A stretch of DNA of 13,961 nt, taken from positions 171,137-185,097 of the forward strand of contig NW_003120932.1 in NCBI RefSeq assembly GCF_000003605.2, given 5' to 3'. The position numbers and the translations under genes are program-made. This DNA is from Saccoglossus kowalevskii. Taxonomy: Eukaryota > Hemichordata > Enteropneusta > Harrimaniidae. A model generated the notes under the pieces. The model saw only the letters and a program-made list of their open reading frames with translations, ran no database searches and had not been told where the DNA came from. Shown one piece after another: positions 9,361-13,961 of this stretch. Positions within the stretch are counted from its first letter, which is position 1. Each line of letters begins with the position of its first letter.

Positions 9361-9576
9361 GCCCCACAGCCAAGTCGGCATCCTACTGGGAAGATCTTTG
9401 CTTCCACTAGTTTACATTCCTATTGCGGCCCACATGCCGGGGTTCACGCTACGACATTTTCAGTTGGGCAACAACTCTGGATATATGTCACGTTCCAATT
9501 TCAGAACATTGTCAGCTACATACTGAAGATATTGCACTAGCTCTCACCAGCCCTGGACACTCTGCCCTAAATTAAG

Positions 9577-9807
9577 ATGGATTCTGACTATGTAAGCAAG
9601 GACGACCCCCAGAAACTCACAAACGGTGTCGATGGTGGTGACGTTGAAATGGAACTACTGAACGGTGATGTTGAGTTAGGTGACTGCCGAGTCAGCAGTA
9701 CACAGCCGACAGGCGAGCATGGAAGGACTGGAAATACGAATATATCACTGACATATGGCATTGACGATATTCCGCCATGGTACCTCAGCATAATACTGGG
9801 ACTGCAG
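9577..9807 (+). CDS. SLC23-type nucleobase/ascorbate transporter, first coding exon
   Basis: The exon encodes 77 residues and ends at a canonical donor, CTGCAG|GTATTT, in phase 0. Residues 1-57 are a hydrophilic cytosolic N-terminus rich in Asp, Glu and Gly. Residues 60-77 read YGIDDIPPWYLSIILGLQ, the hallmark (Y.I.D.PPWYL...LG.Q) that begins the first membrane segment of animal SLC23 proteins. In the family this is followed by HYLT, presumably the next exon. SLC23A1/A2 are sodium-dependent ascorbate transporters of the plasma membrane, whereas other animal members (SLC23A4-like) carry nucleobases. This fragment cannot tell them apart, so no exact symbol is given. The ATG has A at -3 and G at +4, and an in-frame TAA at 9568-9570 rules out a longer N-terminus in this exon. 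The family is normally about 600 residues with 14 membrane segments. Confidence 0.93.
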
Positions 9808-10844
9808 GTATTTCACATATTCAATAATTTCATAATGTATTAACATTAATAAAATGTAACGCAATCATTACATCATAGAATAACTGTTTGCCTTAATTCC
9901 AGTGTCGCTGTAACTGTGATGTCCAACCAGGGACTGGTTAGCATTTACAAAATACTTCGAATTGTGTTTAGACATTTTTTTTTTTTTTTAAATCTAGAAA
10001 GAATGCAATATAATAATTTGACATTTTTGCATGAGTTTGATAAGATTTTTGGTATCCATAATTCATGTAATATTTTATACCATCATCATGGCAATAATTC
10101 ATTGGTATCTTAAATATCGCTGTTTGTGACACTAAGCCATTGTGTTGGTTTTATTGCATAGTCGTGGGTGTATTCAAGACAACATTTACTTTCATTAACC
10201 TGATATATGTCAGAGTATGGTAGTTAAATACTAAAAAGTCTGCTTTGAGCTAGTACACTGAAATGATTGAAATCGGCTAGTAGTACAGTTGGCAAAGGTA
10301 TCTCATTTGATGTGCATTACCAGTGTTGGTGTCTGGCCACCTGTCGAGATCCGTAATGTTACTTTAAGTATTCAGGACACGTATGTTGAATGTATTCTAC
10401 CGTGTTTCTCAATGATTATAATTATTGGGAGCTTTGAAGGAATTCAAATGTTAGAGAATATCAACAACACCCAACCAGTAAGCAATTCATTTACATAGAT
10501 GTCATCGTTTCCCAGGCTGTCATGTACGTCATCAACTTACCATCTCATTCCTAAAATCAAATGAACCAAACCTCAACTTTTTTTCAAAAAACGCGACTGG
10601 ATTAGAACAAGACAGTTAGCATCTGCAAGTCCTATTTAACTACTAATCTTCGCGTCAAAATTCACACACATTTTTGGCGGATCCAAAATAACCGCAAAGA
10701 CGACCATTCGACAACAAATTTCGGCTTAAAAATTGTCCCACACAAAACAGATGTCTGGACACGTGACAAATGTGTGCCCTCCTGAGATGCATAGATACTC
10801 ATCCGGAACAATCAGTAAATTTTCTTATTCAGCCATCCGATCAT

Positions 10845-11205
10845 ATGACCGATTGGCGGCCATGTTTATATTGTCTACGGTTACAGGCCTCTGGGATATA
10901 CTGATCGATTCGTTGTTCGGTTGCATCTCGTTTGATCTGTGATATAATCCAATATGACCGACTAGTGGTCATTCTTTCCAGCAACAAACCTGGAATGCTT
11001 CGGCATTTTTTTTCTTACATTTAATTTAATTTAATAGATTTCATTCAAACTCATGTACTCTCAATCTGTGTGGCACGTTCGTGGTCGGATGGCTGGCTGT
11101 CATTTTCAGTTTGCCATTTAATTCGTCAACTCTGACGCTTTCTGATGACTGTAAATATGTGCCATTTGTTCCCAGCGATATGCAATATGGCCGACTGGTG
11201 CCCAT
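10845..11205. repeat. Three scattered copies of a 19-bp near-palindromic motif
   Basis: Copies are ATGACCGATTGGCGGCCAT (10845-10863), ATGACCGACTAGTGGTCAT (10954-10972) and ATGGCCGACTGGTGCCCAT (11187-11205). The middle copy has perfect 6-bp arms (ATGACC/GGTCAT). The second and third copies share similarity for about 30 bp including the preceding GATAT...CAATATG. A weaker relative lies near 11070-11092, and an opposite-orientation fragment GGTCGGCCAT is at 11266-11275. Spacings of about 110-117 bp suggest an old tandem or a short dispersed element. Confidence 0.6.
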
Positions 11206-11634
11206 TAAAAGTGGCACATAACGCGACTGGTGTGTATACTTCATTGAGGCAAGAAGGCTGACACAGGTCGGCCATTTTTATTAAATCAATCGTTGTTTGT
11301 GCACAAAACTGAGACATACTTATCTAACGCGAATCAGAGGTTATAATTTGTTTTACATATTTTGTGATTTGATTTATTGTGGTAAATAGGCATGACCCCC
11401 GTAGCTTTTACGATTTGACACGTGGTAACACATTTACCTGAATCACGTGATTTTCAAAGGATTATTTCGGCATATACATTGTGACCTTTGTATATATTAA
11501 TAAGTTATTAATTATTTTCTCTCCAAAGGTTTACCTAAGATTATGTACATTCAGGAAATCGTCGCTTCTATTCTCTTGTATCCATGTACTGTTCCTAAAA
11601 TGCAATTTTTGGTATAGTCGTGTATATTAGAAAC

Positions 11635-11970
11635 ATGTGTCACGTGTTTTACTGCTTTTCAGTAGATCTGAAGGAAACACGCTGTTTTGAATCTCTTCGT
11701 ACTCTAACATATTTATCATACAAGCTGGGGGCATTGTCATACACCCCATATCTTCTTGTTGCTTCACCAAGCGTTCAATTCCGATCTTCTGAGTTTCCAG
11801 CCCTCGAACAATTCCTGGAAAACTTCGTCCTTCCTACATGCTTAAATCTTATTCTCAAGACAAAAAAAAGGCCCTTGTCCTCAAAATATCGCAAAACCAA
11901 ATTATCCTCTTTTATCAAGATTGTCAATTTACCTCGAAACATTACACAGTTTCACCCTGTAGTGAAATGA
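11635..11970 (+). CDS. Unassigned ORF, 111 codons
   Basis: This is the longest nonrepetitive open frame in the window, from ATG at 11635 to TGA. It lies inside the SLC23 intron, on the same strand. The sequence is Ser- and Leu-rich, with a middle part like LEQFLENFVLPTCLNLILK and a basic C-terminal third (KTKKRPLSSKYRKTK). No signal peptide, domain or catalytic motif is recognisable. A T-rich tract ending TGCTTTTCAG at 11662 could be an acceptor feeding the same frame. It could be a retained or nested exon, a decayed transposon fragment or chance. Confidence 0.2.
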   Translation: MCHVFYCFSVDLKETRCFESLRTLTYLSYKLGALSYTPYLLVASPSVQFRSSEFPALEQFLENFVLPTCLNLILKTKKRPLSSKYRKTKLSSFIKIVNLPRNITQFHPVVK

Positions 11971-12547
11971 AAATGAAAACAAAAGTTGATGACCGGCTTC
12001 GTTGATTACAGCCAATAATTGGAGGAGTGCCATCGTGAATTCAGACACAAAACGGATGCTCACAAAGTTTCTTTTTACAGCCTGTCTTCCTTTATTGAAT
12101 TGTCACGTATTACCACACTGTCCTTCAAATTTGATGAGTTAGAAATAAAAAAACTAACTCAAACGTAGCAGTTAATACATGCTGAGAAATTGACAATGAA
12201 ACATTCCACACCGCACGCAAAGAAAACAGAAGCTACGTAGTTGACTTTAAAGTTGTCAGTCCGGTGCATGCCATTGCGCACCACACACAGAGCAGTCCTT
12301 TCAAAGTATATCAACGGATTCCGTACATTGTATACACTATCTACCCACATCCGCCTAGTACGGCATGACGCCGGTATTGACCATGCTGTGCGCAATTTTA
12401 CAAATACAATATACGCCACTCCAGACTGGAGTCAGCGCTTTCAACGGCTTTCAACTTGTCGAAGATTTGTCGACAATGTTGTTGTGCGCATGCTCGCCGT
12501 CCATTGTTGATACGTTATGTATTTACCAAAGTTTATCCAAACATACT

Positions 12548-12870
12548 ATCAGGGGGAAATTCTCTTCTCTCTGGGTTCTCCACACGTGTCAGGGGGGAAT
12601 CTCGTCTCGTCTCTATATCTCGTCCCCTTGAGGTGCGGGATCGGGAAAGTCACTTAAGCTTCACAGTCAAATAAGACACACACAACGAAATACGTTTCAG
12701 CTCTCGTCAGCTCTCGTCGAGCACTCTATAAGACACAGCGCCCTGGGGAAAAATCCCCAAGACTATCGCAAGGCTGACCCAAGACTCTTTTAGACTGCGT
12801 CAAGGCTCGCCTCAAGACTCTCCAGGACTGCGTCTGTTCTGGAGTATTCGCCAAGACCAACTCAAACTCT
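12548..12870. repeat. Patch of diverged short direct repeats
   Basis: Three kinds of duplication sit together. ATCAGGGGGAAATTCTCTTC (about 12548) recurs as GTCAGGGGGGAATCTCGTC about 38 bp later. CAGCTCTCGT is directly doubled near 12699-12718. CCAAGACT units recur between about 12757 and 12860 with intervening ACTGCGTC and AAGGCTCGCC. A small hairpin GGGGA-AAAA-TCCCC is at 12745-12758 and a TATAAG lies at about 12727. The look is that of a degraded mobile-element end or local slippage, but no element termini are visible. Confidence 0.5.
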
Positions 12871-13631
12871 CTTTATTCATTTTCAAAACTCTAACCAATT
12901 ACAAAACAGTAAAAAGACTCTAGGGCGTAACCTTCAATCATAAAGCCAATCACACTAAGTACTGAATACGTCATATCTTTTGATTAATCGTTCACTACAT
13001 TAATAACTACGAATACAAACTGTCAGAATCAATAGTCAGAATAGCAACGGTTATCTCGTAATTAGTTCCAAATCACTGAGCCAAGTTCCGTCCAAAACTT
13101 CAAATAGGCCTAAACGATGACAGACATAACACAGCAATTCGCTAATAATCAGCTAATTAAGTCAGTCAACAGATACGCAAAAACAAATTCATGACAATAC
13201 TGTCGAAGGCACACATAACAGGTGTATACTAATAAAAAGGGTATTACTACTATGTTCATTGGTGTTTGTATCTTACGTTTCTATTTATTGGACTTTAATC
13301 TTCACTCTGTGTACTGTAAATATATGTTCGGTACAGGCGCAGTCCCTGGCGTAGAGGGACTATTATGGTGCAAACTTGCTTTGAGACGTTATCGACAGCG
13401 GTATTTACTGTTTGATCAACAAATAAATCGATCAATCGGTTTTATTTATTTGAACATACAAGCAGCCCCAGGTGTTGGTGCTGAGATAAACCGTGATAAC
13501 AAATCATAATAGACCGCGGCCATGACCAGTAGTGTTATGATATTACACCAGTAACCGCTCAGATCGGAGATAGCCGACTGTGGTGAACAGCATTGATACT
13601 GCATTGATACATTAAAAACATTAACCGATTC

Positions 13632-13889
13632 CACGGTGCAGTCTATGGTACTGGCAGTTTTCCCATGATGCAGTCGTTGGTAATGGCAGTTTTCCCATGA
13701 TGCAGTCCTTGGCACTGGCAGTTTTCCCATGATGCAGTCCTTTGTACTGGCAGTTTTCCCACGATGCAGTCCGTAGTACAGGCAGTTTTCCCATGATGCA
13801 GTCCGTAGTACTGGTATATTTCCCTTAATGCAGTCCTTGGTAATGGCAGTTTTCCCACGATGCAGTCATTGGTACTGGCAGTTTTCCCT
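13632..13889. repeat. Minisatellite, 32-bp unit, about 8 copies without indels
   Basis: Copies begin at 13649, 13681, 13713, 13745, 13777, 13809, 13841 and 13873, exactly 32 bp apart, preceded by a partial copy from about 13632. The unit core is GGCAGTTTTCCCATGATGCA followed by GTCCTTGGTACT or variants. Each unit contains a weak inverted pair, TGCAGT...ACTGGCA. The reverse-strand open frames across it, with repeated GKLPVPRTASWEN-like peptides, come from the repeat and are not genes. Confidence 0.96.
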
Positions 13890-13961
13890 GCATATACATT
13901 GTTCTGTTGTTGTCATCAGGGTATAATATAATTGTACAAATTACAGTGTAGAGTTGAGTTG

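Larger units (their letters stand above)
9808..13961 (+). other. First coding intron of the SLC23-type gene, continuing past the window
   Basis: The intron starts with GTATTTCACA. I looked for a downstream exon beginning with the expected His-Tyr-Leu-Thr after an AG acceptor and found none up to 13961, so the intron is at least 4.15 kb if that exon structure holds. Within it are a poly-T tract (about 9976-9989), a scattered 19-bp motif, an unassigned ORF, a short-repeat patch and a 32-bp minisatellite, all listed separately. The stretches 9840-10840, 11990-12540 and 12910-13630 hold nothing I can identify. Confidence 0.7.

Noticed and set aside
10994-11013. Terminator-like hairpin AATGC-TTCG-GCATT followed by a T run
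   Set aside because: This layout mimics a bacterial intrinsic terminator, but it lies in the intron of an animal gene with no transcript ending there. Chance is the simpler explanation.
12241-12674. Three overlapping + strand frames and one minus frame of 70-90 codons
   Set aside because: They overlap in different frames, have no recognisable motif and run into a short-repeat patch.
12745-12758. GGGGAAAAATCCCC as an NF-kappaB site
   Set aside because: The spacing between G and C arms is longer than the usual 10-11 bp kappaB consensus, so it is noted only as a hairpin in the repeat patch.
13222-13509. 95-codon frame containing GAVPGVEG and AAPGVGAE
   Set aside because: It has no ATG at its left edge in good context until later codons, no family resemblance and AT-rich low-complexity composition. 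It is left as noncoding intron.
13632-13889. Regular 32-bp repeats resembling a CRISPR array
   Set aside because: Copies are directly adjacent with no unique spacers, and the surrounding DNA is animal. It is a minisatellite.

Overview
The window is eukaryotic nuclear DNA, most likely from an invertebrate animal. Coding sequence is sparse and split by canonical GT/AG splice sites. Long AT-rich noncoding stretches lie between exons, several minisatellites are present, and there is no operon-like packing. The two genes I recognise are animal genes: a KCTD9-type BTB/pentapeptide-repeat protein and an SLC23-type nucleobase/ascorbate transporter. The sequence does not fix the phylum. A lophotrochozoan or a cephalochordate are both reasonable guesses.

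Layout. Positions 1-1101 are the 3' part of the last intron of KCTD9, whose left end (3-815) is an 18-copy minisatellite with a 45-bp unit. The KCTD9 terminal coding exon is 1102-1218, followed by a 3' UTR with a candidate AATAAA at 1473. A second minisatellite (1486-2136, about 62-bp unit) starts about 8 bp after that signal. Each of its units carries AGGTCA-type half-sites arranged as DR4. Positions 2140-9300 are mostly AT-rich intergenic DNA with no gene I can name. It holds a 17-bp tandem array (7013-7287), a few weak exon or small-ORF candidates, and a compact cluster at 8481-8977: a 59-codon ORF with good start context, an RFX-type X-box palindrome, and a short ATG-started candidate exon with a good donor.

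The first coding exon of the SLC23-type transporter is 9577-9807. It has a TATA-like box about 220 bp upstream, an in-frame stop just before the ATG, a strong start context and a phase-0 donor. The remaining 4.15 kb is its first coding intron. That intron contains scattered copies of a 19-bp motif (10845-11205), one unassigned 111-codon ORF (11635-11970), a diverged short-repeat patch (12548-12870) and a 32-bp minisatellite (13632-13889).

Both recognised genes are on the + strand in tandem, about 8.4 kb apart from stop to start. Nothing suggests that they share a pathway. No RNA gene, CRISPR array, recognisable transposase or reverse transcriptase was seen. The most interesting noncoding signals are the DR4-bearing array after KCTD9 and the X-box with a candidate first exon before SLC23.
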